From Bimastos eiseni (Eukaryota; Annelida; Clitellata; Crassiclitellata; Lumbricidae): a DNA stretch of 64,000 nt. The DNA lies in contig OY365806.1 in NCBI GenBank assembly GCA_959347315.1, positions 32,790,054 through 32,854,053 on the forward strand, written 5' to 3'. Every line of letters starts with the position of its first letter. Positions within the stretch are counted from its first letter, which is position 1. The translations under genes were made by a program, and so were the position numbers. Shown here in pieces: positions 1 to 12,270 of this stretch. The notes below the pieces were generated by a model. The model was not told where the DNA came from and made no database searches. It saw only the letters and a list, made by a program, of their open reading frames with translations.

Positions 1-159
1 CACACAAATCACTCTTCATTTTTGAAAATGTTTCCGATTAACAATCTATCATGCCATATGATAAGCAGCAACAATTTGTACAGCGATTAACTCGCCCAAC
101 GGGTATCGTATTTGTCAGACACTTAGCTGGCATCTGGCTCAAGTTGGAAACTGAATCGG

Positions 160-3100
160 TCAGTTTGTCTCATAGGACATAAGAAGTGCAGAATCCACCG
201 GTTCCATGCAGGAAGGACAGGTGAACGAACGCATGAGCCAATCGTCGATGCAGTCTTTGTGGTAGGTGTGAACACAGGGAAGGTAGCGAAGAGAATCGCC
301 AATCACAAACTCTCCCATGCAAATCACACACCTGCGTAAACACAACATGAGAAACGTTAAATAGGTGTATAAACACTTATTCATCACCGCTATGTAATCA
401 AATGCATACAAATAATTGATTAAGCACTAATGTATTCTATACCAGAACACAATCAACTGATTTATTAATCATTCAATTGATAAATCTAGCATTTGTTCGA
501 TCAAAGTTGACCTTTCAATCATTTGACAAGTCAATCGACCATTAATTCATTTAATCAATTAATAATGCGATAAATCAAAATATTAACTAATCCTTTGATC
601 AATCATTCACTCACAGTTAAATCAAATGATAACTAGATCATTCATTTGTTAATCGTCATTCAACAAATCACTCCTTCAGTTATTCAATCAATCATTCTAT
701 TCAAGAGTGAACACACTATCCACATGAGTTGCTCTTGAAACTGTGTCTTCAGTGACAATGTTGCCAACTCAATAAATGAAAAACAATAAAATTAGACAGC
801 AACAAAACTGTGACCTAATCAATGGATTCAGGACAAGACTTAACTTCATGTTATCCAAATGACTGAATGAGTAAAAGACACCAAAAGATTAATGCTTATA
901 ATAGTAAAAATAATAAAATAATAATAATATAGATAATGTTCAAACATTGCGCATACTCCTTAGTCTTCTTGCAGCTGCTTCCATCGTAGGTTCCGCTTGG
1001 CAAATGATGGATCAGTCCGATCCGTTTTGCAATTTTTATCTGTTCTTCCTCGGTCAACTGAGTCGCCGGACGACTGATGTTGGGGCTCGGATGATAGACA
1101 GGTACTCTAATCTACAAAACATGCAACCTGAATGCAAACTATACATTCTAAGAATCAGAGGTGTCTTAATACTTGACATTCTGTACAAGCCCCCTATTAA
1201 AAAAATGATATATAGACCTATAGATACGATATACAGTAAAATAGATGCAACGCACAGTTGACAATCAGATATAAAACTAACTGATTCTTATTTTATTCAG
1301 GGCAATTATAAAGCATCACCCCAAGGTGAGAGGACTGAACTTACACTCCAGTTTTCATGCCATGTTGCATATCTATCAATATATCAATCTGCACCGACAT
1401 GTGTGTGCTTTTATCATCATGACTGCATTGCTTGTAAATGTCTCGCATTGTTTTCATTTTGTGTGGCGACTAAGAGTACTTCTCAAAAGCCAGTCTTAAT
1501 TGAAGCGATAAGTACAAGCACAATGTGTGAGCAAGATTATACTTTATGCAACTACTTCTAAGGTGCTTTACAAGATTGTTTACTGTTTGCACAACTTAAA
1601 TGAACTAATGTTCAAGATTACATAGACCAGAGGTTCTCAGCCTGCGGGTCGTGACCCCCACTGGGGTTGCATTACGATTTGCCAGAGGACATGGGTTGAC
1701 TAGAATATTCAGGAATTTGAAATAAATAATAATTGTCAGCATAGTTTCTTATATTTATGTAATTATGATTATTAGATTTATTACGCTAACTGCTACACTA
1801 TGGTGACTTAAATCAACATTTAGGGCCCATTTATTTCTTGTACTATGATTAATTTAATAAAATTATTACAAAGAAATAATAATGTTTCTGCTATCTAATG
1901 AATGATTACACTGCTACGCATGAGGTGTGTGGATTATCAAATTATAAGAAGTGAAATGAATTATAGAAAAATGTGATGAAGGCAGTTACCCAATAAATTA
2001 TAAAGCTGGGGGTCACCACAACTTTGGAAATATTATCAGAGAGTCACAGGACTAAAAATGTTGAGAACTGCTAACATAGACAGTACCAATTTAACAGGTT
2101 TTTAAAGCAAGAAGGGCTTGAGTTTCCTGAATGGTTGCAGAAAGACTGCTCCAGACATGTGAGCCAGCAACCCTCAAGCTGTATAGTCCCTTTTAGTCTT
2201 GGGACACAAAAGCATCAGAGGACTTTGATGATCACAATTGCACCCTTGCTGGGCTCATCTGATGTGATCTCCTAGCTAGCATGGTGTGCAATTATTCAGG
2301 CATTTACGCACCAAGATGCAGAATTGAGTTTGATGCCCTTGTCTATTCTAAGCCACTGAAGCTCTTTTTGTATCACAGTTGAAATGTGATCGAACTTTGC
2401 AAACCACAATATTGAACCAGCAGCAGCTGCGGCAAGACAGCAAAGCAAAAGCAACATTGCAATAATCGATTCAGCTTAGGGTTAAGCTTTGCATAAAAAG
2501 ACAAGTTGCATCCCGTGTAAGAGACCGAGAAACGTACCTCAGCTGTCATAGGATTAAGAAGCTGGACCTCACAAGTGTTGTGATGGGTGATGTCATCGAT
2601 AGAAAAAGAAAAGACCAAGTCAAGGAAAAAACCTCGTTCTAAGGCCTGACAGCATCAACACTAACGATGAATTGGCTGCAACCTAGTTTTTTCCATCCTG
2701 TGTGAGGACGAGCACCAGATGAATTCTATCTTGGATTAATACAACTGCAGTTGATTACATTTCATCCAGGTAGTGAGGTCACTTATGCAGCAACAATGTG
2801 CATTGTGACTCACAGAGACGGTCATCAGCTAGCTGTACATAGCTGTTGCCCAGCAACATCACACTGGGCACAATACTCTGCTGCTGAATAGCAAAGTGCA
2901 AGAGCCGCAGTTCGTAAGCTTTGGGCATTGACACCCCAAATCGAGCCAGCAAATTTGCTCAACAACTACTTAGAAACTGCAATTACTCCACCCAATTAAC
3001 CAAGGGGCAGACATGTGCCTTTCACAGACCTACAGAATAATGGCCAAGTCAGTTAAAGATTTTAAAAGATTTTCTGCTTAATGTTTTACAGAAAACACAA

Positions 3101-3445
3101 AGTTGGACCTAAATGTGGAAACGAGGTTACACAGTGCGCGAACGCAGATGTACGTGACTTTCAATGTCGACACCACTCAGTTTCAATGAATTTATAGGGG
3201 CGATGTGAGCAGAGTTAGACGGAAGACTGTCATGCGCCCTAAAGTTCCAGAGTGAACCTCTAACCTAGATAATGCAATTGCGTCCGATTATGCAATTTTA
3301 AATTATTTTCGCAGCGTACTCGTTGGGTTACTTGATAGGGTGGCGGGGGTCCCATGCCCATAGACGCTTCGCTAGTTTCTCCACTTTCGGAGCCTCGCAG
3401 TAGCGAAATATCGTCTTGCGTCGGCGTTCTCAGACAGCTCCCCAT
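160..3445 (-). CDS. RNF11: RING finger protein 11 (E3 ubiquitin ligase adaptor), 3 exons
   Basis: Exons run from 3445-3332 (38 codons), 1111-957 and 331-160, joined by GT-AG introns with matching phases to give 146 aa (human is 154). The N-terminus starts MGSCL, a likely N-myristoylation site with a palmitoylatable Cys. A PPPPY motif near residue 33 is the known docking site for WW-domain Nedd4-type ligases. Exon 2 carries the conserved QLTEEEQ..IA.RIGLI..LP block. Exon 3 is the RING-H2 domain (CVIC, HTYHKDCIDDW, CPSC) and ends SYETN, as in vertebrate RNF11. The family acts at endosomal membranes as an adaptor in ubiquitin editing (A20/ITCH complex) and TGF-beta signalling; that role is family knowledge. 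Intron 1 (1112-3331) contains a hAT-type MITE. No polyadenylation signal is seen before the window edge. Confidence 0.95.
1628..2073. mobile_element. hAT-type MITE with 8-bp target duplication
   Basis: The left end reads CAGAGGTTCTCAGCC and the right end is its imperfect inverse (GTTGAGAACTGCTA). The pair resembles common hAT ends of the CAGNGGTTCTCAA type. The 446-bp element is flanked on both sides by ACATAGAC (1620-1627 and 2074-2081), a perfect 8-bp duplication, which is the hAT hallmark. It has no coding capacity and lies in RNF11 intron 1. A related copy sits at 40859-41288. Confidence 0.85.
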
Positions 3446-4794
3446 TTGTTTCTAGACGAAACGGCAACGTCCGTAAGCTTCGAAACGATAAGCAAAAGGA
3501 GATTTTGTGGTAAATTGGTGTTGCTTGACAGTTAAAGCAAATTGTGTAGCAAAATGTTGCAGCTTGACGGCTTGAGTATTCATTGTCTAATTCAGCCAGC
3601 TGTAGCACTAAACTGGTGCCCCGTCTCATATAAACATACGTTGGTGCGCTGCTGGTGCACCGTCGGATGGTTCGATTTTAGAAGTCTTGGTTTTCGAAAT
3701 AATGTCAATATTAATTTTATCCAATTACGATGAAACTGTCTCCCTACACTCAAAGTTAGAGAAATATAGTGGCTATAATCGTATTTTAAAATTCGCGATA
3801 TAGTTGTTCCGCCTCTGGAATAAACTCACGTCCGCCAGAATTAAGATATATAATGTAGCACCAAAATGTAGCACTAGCAATGTAAATGCACGGTAAATCT
3901 TCGAAAATTTCGCAGCGCCCACAATTTCCGCACACCTAACTTATTAACCGGCATCAAGTAATAACGATGCTGACGCTGATGATGAAGTCGACAATGATCC
4001 TGTTATTCTTATTTTGAAAGCGGTAGTACGCTGCTTCATGCTATTGCCATCGGCGTTTGCAATATTAGCACCCCCAGAAAAATGTTCCCGTTGCGCTTCT
4101 GATTGATAATGATGATGATATTGATAATGAAAATGATGATGATCTGATATAAGTTTATTTAACGACGCATCCATAACAACGATGATATGCGTTAAATGAT
4201 GACGATGACGATGATGCTGATGATGATGACGACGACGATTATGATGATGATGATGATGATGATGTGATAAAGCTTAATTATTCATAGGCGTAAATAAGAG
4301 GCTTTCTTTCTGCCTGAGGGCTGCTTCATATAGTTTCTCGAATTACATGAATTACGAATTACACAACCACGTCCCATCAAAACAGTGTGGTTAGGACTTA
4401 GGCCTATCTGAATCCATAGACTTCGAAGGAATGATAGATGAGGTTTAAACTCTTAACACCATCCGCTTTAGCCGTCTGACTGTCTGCCCGTCTGATTCTC
4501 TGGATTTTTGACCCTACCTATCGATTAGGTTTTGATTTAACGCCTTAGTATAAGCCTGTACCGTCCGTGAAGTCGGAAGTACACGCTGTTGAGGTTCCGA
4601 TTCCGATTATTATATCTATGCAATGAATCTATATTTGGTAGACATTTTCCGGTTTTCGGATAGCGTTATAGATAAATTTGCGTAATTATCCGTGATTCAA
4701 TTGTAATTATTTTATATTCTGCTATTCAAAGGCTTGACTTTTATCTAAGGTTTTTCTAAACTTGAAGTTTTATCTTTATCACAAATTTTTAAAT
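3446..4794. promoter_or_regulatory. Head-to-head intergenic region between RNF11 and GTF2A2
   Basis: The 1.35-kb gap separates the divergent start codons of RNF11 (minus) and GTF2A2 (plus), so both promoters should lie here. I see no convincing TATA box and cannot place transcription starts. It contains a GAT/GAC microsatellite at 4195-4263 and no further gene. The promoter role is inferred from gene orientation only. Confidence 0.4.
4195..4263. repeat. (GAT/GAC)n trinucleotide microsatellite
   Basis: An interrupted run of GAT and GAC triplets ending in about seven uninterrupted GAT units, in the gap between RNF11 and GTF2A2. Confidence 0.85.
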
Positions 4795-7700
4795 ATGAGT
4801 TACCAGCTTTACAGAAATACGACTTTAGGTCACACGCTTCAGGAAAGCTTAGATGAACTTATCCAGGTGATGTCCAGTCATCAATGTTTCATAATATCTT
4901 CTCAAAGGCTAAAAATTCTGCTAACTACTGCTTTGTAGCTTACGTTCATTTTTTTAGAATTAACAACTTTTTGAAATATATCACTGTGTTAAAGGAGATT
5001 GTCTGAAGGATAACTCATGCGGCTGAAAGTTCGGCCGCATGAGTTATTTTTCTGTGCGTTTTTCGGGCGAACTTTTGGCCGCAGAAGCTCTGCGCTCGTC
5101 TGACTATAAATTTCAGGCCATCTTGATGTAGGTATAACAGTGATCTTGCCGAGTGTGGGTTTGGTCGAAATTATTAATGTTTGTATTACCTCAAATAGAC
5201 GTGTTATTTTCGAAATTTGTTAGATTTATTAGCATGTCTAACAGACTCATACTTAATGCACAATTCTTAATTAATATGAATTTTAAATTTTAGTGTGGCC
5301 AGATTACTCCAGATTTGGCCCTGAAAGTTCTTCTTCAATTTGACAAAGCTATCAACCATGCTCTTTCCAGTCGCGTAAACAAACGCGTCAATTTCAAGGT
5401 AATGATTCAAGTCTACCTTCTCCAACTTTGTGGTTGTTGCTTCCAAGTTTTAGCATTCACCAGTCTTTGATGTGATTTTGATCTCAACTAAAGAGAGCTT
5501 GCTCTTACAAGCAGGGTTAACGTCTGCTCAGTCTAGGATTTGATAAAATGTCGAGCACACCACATGAAAATGATGTCATAGAATTTAGTAACACTATATG
5601 TGGCCATTAATATTTATATAAGTTATTATGCATATAGTGGCAGTTTCTTTAAAATCGTTTTGAATGTTGAGATTTTTTACTGCGACACTGGACACCTTAC
5701 GAAATTTACCTGAATTTAGACATGGCTGTATTTTTCAAACACTTGCTGGTTTGTGCATTAGACACAGGAACCATCAAAGTTACTGTTTATTATAGCTTGT
5801 TATAGCTGAAGGTGGGCATGATCAATTATTAAGTAATGGCTAGAAATGTTTTACTAAATTTTCTTATGTAGATCTGTTCTTTCAGGATTTATAATGGGTG
5901 TGCTTTGTGGTGAATGGTTACCTATGTTCAGACACGGCCAATCACCATGATAAACAGTGTAACTGCCCCGATCGTACTCAATTACTCATCCATTTTGACT
6001 TCAGTAGTTTGTGCATTTGTCTGTTGTAGAAGTATAATCTATTTTGATTCTCTTCTTGGTCTCTTTATCTGATATATCTCCTGTCAGTTCTCAGTGCCTG
6101 CCTAATTGAGTGCCTATCATCATAAATTCTCCCACATCTCCTCGTATTTGATGAAACAATTGCACTGGCTTCCTCTACCATCTCGCATTCAATTTCAAGT
6201 TCTTGTCCTGGTCATTAAGTCCTTACTGGGTTTTACTTAAATATATCAGGGGTTACATTTGCACCCCTCTTTCTGCAGCATTTCATTGACCTCTGCATTC
6301 CTTGGGCAGGCATGTTCTCTTTGTTCCACAAGTTCCAACTGCTATGACTCGAAATAGATCTTTTGCTGTACCTTGCCTCCCTGTAATTTACTTCCGAAAT
6401 TTGATACCGCCCTTCTTCCAACATCTTTTTGCTCAGAAGTGCATACACACGCCTCGACAGCGCTATTGCAGTTGTACTGCAGAGCAATAGTGCGCGAAGG
6501 ACTTGCTCAAGGTCCCTACACAGTGACGTCCCGGACGAGGCTCATAATGCCATGCCCTCATCTCCAATGTTCCCTCTGAGCTGGATGCGCACACACGGGT
6601 TGTAGAGCCAGCAGCCATATTGTCTATTATGGTGATTGGTTGTTATTAGAAATAAAATTATGTAGTCTTTGCCATTATTATTTATTGATATTACTACAAT
6701 TAGTGTTAATAGTTAATGATGATATTACTTTTAATTCTTTGAAGAAAGGTAGGAATTGTCCATCAGCGTAATTGTAGGGGAATATTCAGTGGTTGGGCAA
6801 ATTTTGACAGATAAAAAAATTAATCAACAATACTAATTGCCTAAGTCACATGTGTGTGCCAGTGCGTGTCATACTAACATTTCACTTATTATTTGCGCAA
6901 ATCTGACTGCATTCGGTGCTGTTGCATTGTTTGTAAATAACATTCGTTGGGCGTTGATAATACCTTGCTGCATCCGGCTGTTGCGTTCGTCATATGTAAA
7001 TAAGGTTAACTGTTTGACGGACGTTGATAATACGTTTAAAAATGTTTTATTGATGTGAATGAGTTATGCATCATGTAGTTTAGGTAAGTATATTTTCAGT
7101 TATTAAAATAAATGGAAACTTAATGGATGAAACGTGAGCAAATGCAAAATTGGACATCTCACCAAAGTCAATAAACTCTTTAGCAACTTCTCATTTTCAC
7201 AGATTAAGTACGGCCTGTCATTAACAGCTGGTCAGGAATAATTAGCATACAGGTGTTCTTTTTCTTCTTGCGTACTTAACCCAAAAAGCATATGGCATAA
7301 CTGGAAATCGCCTCGGACAATCGCCTCGACCGAATATTAGACTATTTGGAAATATTCGCCTCGCCTTATAAGCTATTGATTAATGACACAAGAACTTGAC
7401 ATTCCATTGAATTTTCTTTAAAATAATTGTTAATTTATATATTTTAATTTCTTTTGGTTGCATTCCCAAGGTGGCTACCAAATCAGTAATTTTCCGGCTT
7501 GAATTGGCTCCACCCACTTTAAGGTAAACATAAGAGAGTAAAGACGTCACTGATAACTTCATACTTCAAATTTTATAACAAGGTTTTACATTTTTTTGCA
7601 AATAAAGCTATTAAATAATAAATATATTCTTATAGCCTAGAGTGCAACGATACACTATATGAAGGATATTACTATAGACTTTGCATTGTCCTCTGTGGCT

Positions 7701-8472
7701 GGGCACATGGCAAGTTAACTACGCTTTGCCTGCGGATGGTACTCGCTGGCCAGATTTGCCGCTACTATTTGGTTCGTACCCGGATCCGGCAAATAGTGCA
7801 TCCAAATACTCGGATTCGGTACTCGGTGGAAATTGTCTATTCGGTTATGCCCTAAAAAAACAGGAGTACCCTAAATTTGAGTGCACTTGCCCCTCTGATT
7901 TCAACCTTGTATGCTTATGTCCAATGGAAGGAAAGGATTAGTATGTTGGTGTAGAAGTATTTTTATGAGCACCCATAGGAGTGACTGCTTCTGGACTAAA
8001 AAAAGACATTAATTGGTAAATATGTTGGAATATATGCTGTCTGCTGCGACATGGATGCTTTGGAGTATTTTGCATATATGTACTATAAATATATATGATA
8101 TGCCACCTGCGACTCTCCTACTCATATAGGGCAAATGTCTGTCTATCTAACAAAGTACTCTGCTTAAAATTACAACTAAAGAGCGCCTCTGAGTAGCTAG
8201 TTCCGTGAGAGGCGCTATATCAATTCTCAAATACGAAACAATATAATTATTTGAATTTGACAACCAAAGGTTTTCTACTTTTCTAGGCAAAGCTTAACAC
8301 ATATCGATTCTGCGATAATGTCTGGACATTTGTCTTAACTGATGCTGAATTTCGTGAGGCAGGAGAACCAATTCGGGTTGACAAAGTCAAAATTGTCGCC
8401 TGCGATGGAAAAGGTCTGTTTGGTCCCAATTCATCGGAAATTATGTCGTTGGAAGTTATAGCAGTACTCTAG
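4795..8472 (+). CDS. GTF2A2: Transcription initiation factor IIA subunit 2 (TFIIA gamma), 3 exons
   Basis: Exons 4795-4866, 5294-5398 and 8287-8472 are all phase 0 and join to 120 aa. The start [21 protein letters not shown] is the family N-terminus. Exon 2 gives [18 protein letters not shown] and exon 3 gives [15 protein letters not shown] followed by [12 protein letters not shown], the beta-barrel half. The small TFIIA subunit pairs with TFIIA alpha/beta to stabilise TBP on TATA DNA in the nucleus. Usual length is 106-109 aa; here the frame runs about 11 residues past the normal end and is rich in hydrophobic residues. An unrecognised extra splice after the ACDGK codons could explain this, but the simple reading ends at TAG 8470-8472. 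Intron 2 contains CR1-like, Helitron-like and TIR-element fragments. Confidence 0.95.
5009..5046. repeat. Perfect inverted repeat (hairpin) in GTF2A2 intron 1
   Basis: The arms AACTCATGCGGC and GCCGCATGAGTT are perfect 12-bp complements around a loop of about 10 nt. The arms are GC-rich in AT-rich surroundings, so this could be a terminal fragment of a lost element. No function can be assigned. Confidence 0.7.
6160..6490 (+). pseudogene. CR1/L2-like non-LTR retrotransposon, C-terminal ORF2 remnant
   Basis: The conceptual translation contains [21 protein letters not shown], then a broken stretch with stops, then an [21 protein letters not shown] tail. That matches the region following the reverse transcriptase in CR1/L2/RTE elements (LHWLPV..RI.FKI...K, then a T..RSF). 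Stops and frame changes show it is dead. It lies in GTF2A2 intron 2, in the same strand as that gene. Confidence 0.65.
6829..7125 (+). mobile_element. Partial Helitron-like element, same family as 43814-44406
   Basis: The stretch begins near TTGCCTAAGTCAC and later has CATCATGTAG then TAAGTATATTTTCAGTTATT. It parallels 43831-44150, where ACCTAAGTCACGTG and CATCATGTAATGTAAGTATA occur in the same order. The hairpin/CTAG 3' end of the longer copy is not seen here, so the copy is truncated. Classification rests on the longer copy. Confidence 0.45.
7292..7853 (-). mobile_element. Non-autonomous TIR element, short copy (family of 47213-48097)
   Basis: The left end (GGCATAACTGGAAATCGCC) and right end (TTCGGTTATGCCCT) are the inverse of the ends of the 885-bp copy at 47213-48097. 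Internal blocks agree too, in opposite orientation. Flanks are A-rich and give only a weak duplication. There is no coding potential. It lies in GTF2A2 intron 2. Confidence 0.65.
8175..8226. repeat. Short palindromic repeat with GAGCGCCTCTGA / GGCGCTATAT motif
   Basis: AGCGCCTCTGA and a later GAGAGGCGCTATAT form a small stem. The same ending (GGCGCTATATAAAT) recurs near 12226, 48425, 58730 and 61670. It resembles the 3' tails of CR1/L2-type elements and SINEs that copy them. It sits just before the last exon of GTF2A2. Confidence 0.5.
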
Positions 8473-8714
8473 TTGAGTATATGATAGATTGAGATCAGAC
8501 GTTTGAATCCATTATGTATCAGAATGAATTTTTATAGTACTATAAGCCAAAGAAACTGGGTTTTTTGCTTGTTCGACTTTGCACTGTTTGATGTGAACGA
8601 TCATGATATAGTCTGGTATAGTAACATTAATCAGATTATGTATATTGTCTTTCCAGTAATACTGCACACTTGGTTGAGTTTGGATATATGTGTATTATAT
8701 GTGTTATTTACATG

Positions 8715-8720
8715 AATAAA
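8715..8720 (+). other. Polyadenylation signal AATAAA of GTF2A2
   Basis: AATAAA lies about 240 bp after the GTF2A2 stop codon, in the right orientation and in AT-rich sequence. The actual cleavage site cannot be seen. Confidence 0.55.
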
Positions 8721-11387
8721 TATTAGTAATATAAATGCAAAGAAATGTGAATCGTGAGGTCTACATTTTAAGAACATGCTTTTCTCATTTGTCAGATGGC
8801 ACCACAGAATTACACAGGCAGTGCTGTTCTTGCCGCGATGGGAGGGGAGGGAATGAGTAGAGAGTGGTGTGCTGACTGCTTAATTGCAGCAACTGGAAAA
8901 CACATTTCAAAATTCTGTTTTAACTGTCTTGTTTATAATTTTCAAACATGGATCATTCTTTATTTCTTTTTCTGTTTTTCAGGTGCAGCTGGTCATGAAT
9001 GAGCGATGTGGTGTTAGAACTTACCAAACCGATCACCTCTGTTTTTGACATTTCAGACAGTTTAATTATCTCTAAGTAAATGTTGCTGAAGCATAAATGT
9101 TTTGCTGCATTATAAGACGATTGCAGATACAATTGTTTTTACTAGTTTCATTTGATGTGACCACTGGTTTATGCCTTGTGATTTATAAAATGTCACTGTA
9201 CGAGTCCTTTTATTAGTGTTATGAAGATGTTTATTTGAGCACACTTTGTACGCTTTATTGGATAAAAGGTTGTTGACGAATTCTACAGTGTTAAAATGAA
9301 CATTGTAGTGATATTTCTGTTCAGAAGGAAGTAGTATCTATAGACGAAATTGCTTTGTGAGAGTGCAATTCAGCCATGCCCCTCCCATATGAGTTTGTAG
9401 CAATCACTTGAGTTTCATCCAAATGGTATGGGGATATCCAATTAGCATGTATACTATACATGGAGAGGGGAGGGTTTAACCCAAATGCACATGTTTGCAT
9501 ATGGGGAAGTCTGATAATGTACATATGCTTGGGAAACTGTTGTGGGTGAATCCCTGATATTGATTTGTCTATTATTGTTAAATGAGCCACAGCACAGCTA
9601 TCAGACAACTACTGTCCAGAGAAGTATGTCTTTAAGGAGGTTTAGCTTTGATGCCACTTTACCTATGACTGCTATTAACTATCATGCAGCAAGTGCGACG
9701 CAGTCTCACATACTACACAGTTTGCGCATCTTTAGGGAAGGAAGGGGCCAATTTTTCCATACATACTACATGGATTGCCCTATGGTAGGTGATGTTATGG
9801 GTCGCCCATGAAATACGTGTGCAAAAGATATCTGCTTCCTCCAGTTTGCATTGGGCATTACCCTTCTCGAGCCACATTTGCACATCTGTGCAGTACTAAA
9901 ACCTGGGACATATGTGTTGCTGAGTCACTGAGTGTGGTGATTCATAACTGTTGCATGCTGTAGAGTGGCTCTAGTTGTTTCCAATGCAATACAGATGGTC
10001 TGTCTGACTAAGGTTGGTGTTCAAGGCATTTGTCGTAGCGAAATGCTTGTGTACCAAACTTGTAGCCCCTACCACTTTGTCCTTAATGGATTACCACAAA
10101 GAACATAAACAATTTGGGAAATTAAGGATCATCAAAATATAGGAAGAGCAATAAAATATGAAATTTTGATTTGCCATGGTTCCACTTTCATTTTTAACTT
10201 GGACAAGTTGGTGGGACTGTGACAAGCAATACTGCTAATTTATAATGTGGAGATGTGTTTTAGTTAAATTGTAGGTATTTATTTTTTTCTAATCTTTCCA
10301 TTTTGTCAGAACTTTGATTTTAATTAGTCCCACTATAAGGAAGTTCTGTATAAAGATCTGTAATTGAAACAATACAGCTGTTCAAATAAATGGATGTGAT
10401 GAAGTGCTATGTTGCAATGTTATGTTTTTTGGATTTCAGATGTTTCAATAAGTTTTTTGGCTGCAAAGCTAAAATGCTTATAGTCAATTTAATTTGATTG
10501 CATTCACAAATTTAAATAGCATCTCTGACAGAGGCACTGTATACATTTGACACATTACCAGAGATTTGCTTAGCACTCTGTTTCTAGTCACTATTCATAG
10601 ACAAATGGACATCGTTGATTAATGCTTATTCATGGATAGTATTAACTCAGTTGTACGAACACAAACATGTCAAAAATATGTGCCACATTATAATATCTAC
10701 TATGCTGTTTTAGATGTTGGCATATAAATTCCAATGCTTGTGGTCAAGGGATTTACATTACTTTCAAACATTTGTCATCTTGATTTGCGTCTGACAGAAT
10801 CTGAAGTTGAAAACCTTTATCACTACTAGAAAATATGATTTGATTTTGTAAAGAAACTGTGTTGTTTACTTTTATAAGCAACATGGTACCATAAGGAGGA
10901 GGATGACAGAAGAAATGGTTCTCACACAGAAGCAATTGTCCAGAATCACAGTTATGTTACGTTAATAAAAACCACAACTTCTTGTACCATGGTTGAGGGA
11001 AATACGTTTACAGATTCAGAGAAGTATGTATATTCAGGTGTTTAAAGTGTGACTTGGTTCTAGGTGGATTTAGGCATTGAAAATGACTTATAGTGGAGTT
11101 GTTAGATTTAGACAAAGCAGAAGCCGCTGCTTTGGTTATCTGAGTAGCACGTTAAAATTTTCAAACTGGGAAATGTTAGAATCATACGTAATGTCTTAAT
11201 TTTGAAAAGTGCCACTTGACAGCTAAGTGCAGGACATGAGCATGATCACGAGCACTTCTGTGTTGGTAAGAGCTCTACCATCATTTCATACTGTTATTGC
11301 GATTGATTTCAAACTCCTGTTTGCCAGTTTGCCATTAATTGAAAATATTATAATTATATATGGGTGTGTAAATATATATATATATAA

Positions 11388-11429
<42 letters not shown>

Positions 11430-11729
11430 AGAGAGAGGTCAAATGATCGTAAACAGAGTCCCCAAAAGAAAGACAGGTAGGTTGTGTGAAGCAGCTTACT
11501 TGCAGGAGCTAATAAATCAAAACAAAATTGATAGAAAGAATGTCAAGATCGATCTAGAGTTTTCTAGACTAAGGCCAAGGTAGATGGTGTCTACAGTTGA
11601 AACGGCGAGTGAGGCAGAGGGAAGATGACTAAAAAGAATAGTATTAGTTAAAATGTAGTGCTGAAAGTTAAGTTATGTCTAACTTGATTATTTCAGTGAA
11701 AATTGAGCAATAATGATGCCATATGCACC
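8721..11729. other. Intergenic stretch with no recognisable gene
   Basis: AT-rich sequence with scattered short open frames that show no family resemblance and no exon-like boundaries with consistent phase. The only structured element is the TA/TG palindromic microsatellite at 11362-11430. Confidence 0.5.
11362..11430. repeat. Palindromic (TG)n-(TA)n-(CA)n-(TA)n-(TG)n microsatellite
   Basis: Alternating TA and TG/CA blocks: a GTGTGT block, (TA)n, ACACACAC, (TA)n, then GTGTGTGTG. The CA block can pair with either TG block, so the tract can form a cruciform and is alternating purine-pyrimidine throughout. Confidence 0.85.
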
Positions 11730-12172
11730 CGGAGTAGTATAGTCTCGAGACAGTGTCTCGGTCTCGAGACATCTTGAGACAGTTTTTTAGTGTCTCGGTC
11801 TCGGAAACCTGCTGTCTCGGTTTCGGTCTCGAGGTAGTGTCTCGAACTTTTATAAACTGTCTCGAAGTGAAAGTCGTGTACTGTCTCGAACAAGAGATCT
11901 CGATAAGTTTCGCGTTCTCTGTCTTAAAATCTTGCGGAAATATAAAAACTGTTCTCCGGAATTGGTACTATACATGAATACATTATAAGTTTCAAATTGA
12001 AATTACGAATAAACCTTGTTCCCGAAAACTGATACATTAGAATTTTTACAGCATTTTTTTTATAGGATCACTTGTCTTTTACTGTCTCGTACTTTTTGAG
12101 TCTAGTGTCTCGGTCTTGGTACCTCACTGTCTCGTCTTGGTCTTGAAGTTTCAAGCTTTGCATACAACACTG
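11730..12172. mobile_element. hAT-like non-autonomous element with GTCTCGAGAC subterminal repeats, copy 1
   Basis: The ends are CGGAGTAGTATAG and, inverted, CAGTGTTGTATGC, matching the CAGWGTTGTATG ends of the copy at 59965-60824. Between them lie many near-repeats of TGTCTCGGTCTCGAGAC at both ends, a pattern typical of transposase-binding subterminal repeats. It is 443 bp, appears internally shortened relative to copy 2, and is inverted relative to it. No clear 8-bp duplication remains. Confidence 0.6.
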
Positions 12173-12205
12173 TTCTTCTCTGTTTAGCTTTGTTTAGCTT
12201 TGTGT

Positions 12206-12270
12206 TGACTCATGAGAGCCTCTGATTTGCAAGAGTGGCGCTATATAAATGCTTCATTACAATTCATTTT
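12206..12270 (+). repeat. SINE/CR1-tail fragment (GGCGCTATATAAATGCTTCATTAC)
   Basis: GAGAGCCTCTGA then GTGGCGCTATATAAATG and an ATTACAATT tail. It is the same ending as 58726-58790 and 61660-61720, which indicates an interspersed retroelement 3' end. Confidence 0.5.

Noticed and set aside
421..720. ATTCAATCAATCATT-rich stretch in RNF11 intron 2 as a possible satellite or CRISPR-like array
   Set aside because: Units are irregular in length and sequence, with no constant repeat and spacer. It is AT-rich degenerate simple sequence.
947..1261. Plus-strand 104-codon open frame with a hydrophobic start
   Set aside because: It is the antisense shadow of RNF11 exon 2 (957-1111), which matches the family on the minus strand with correct splice phases.
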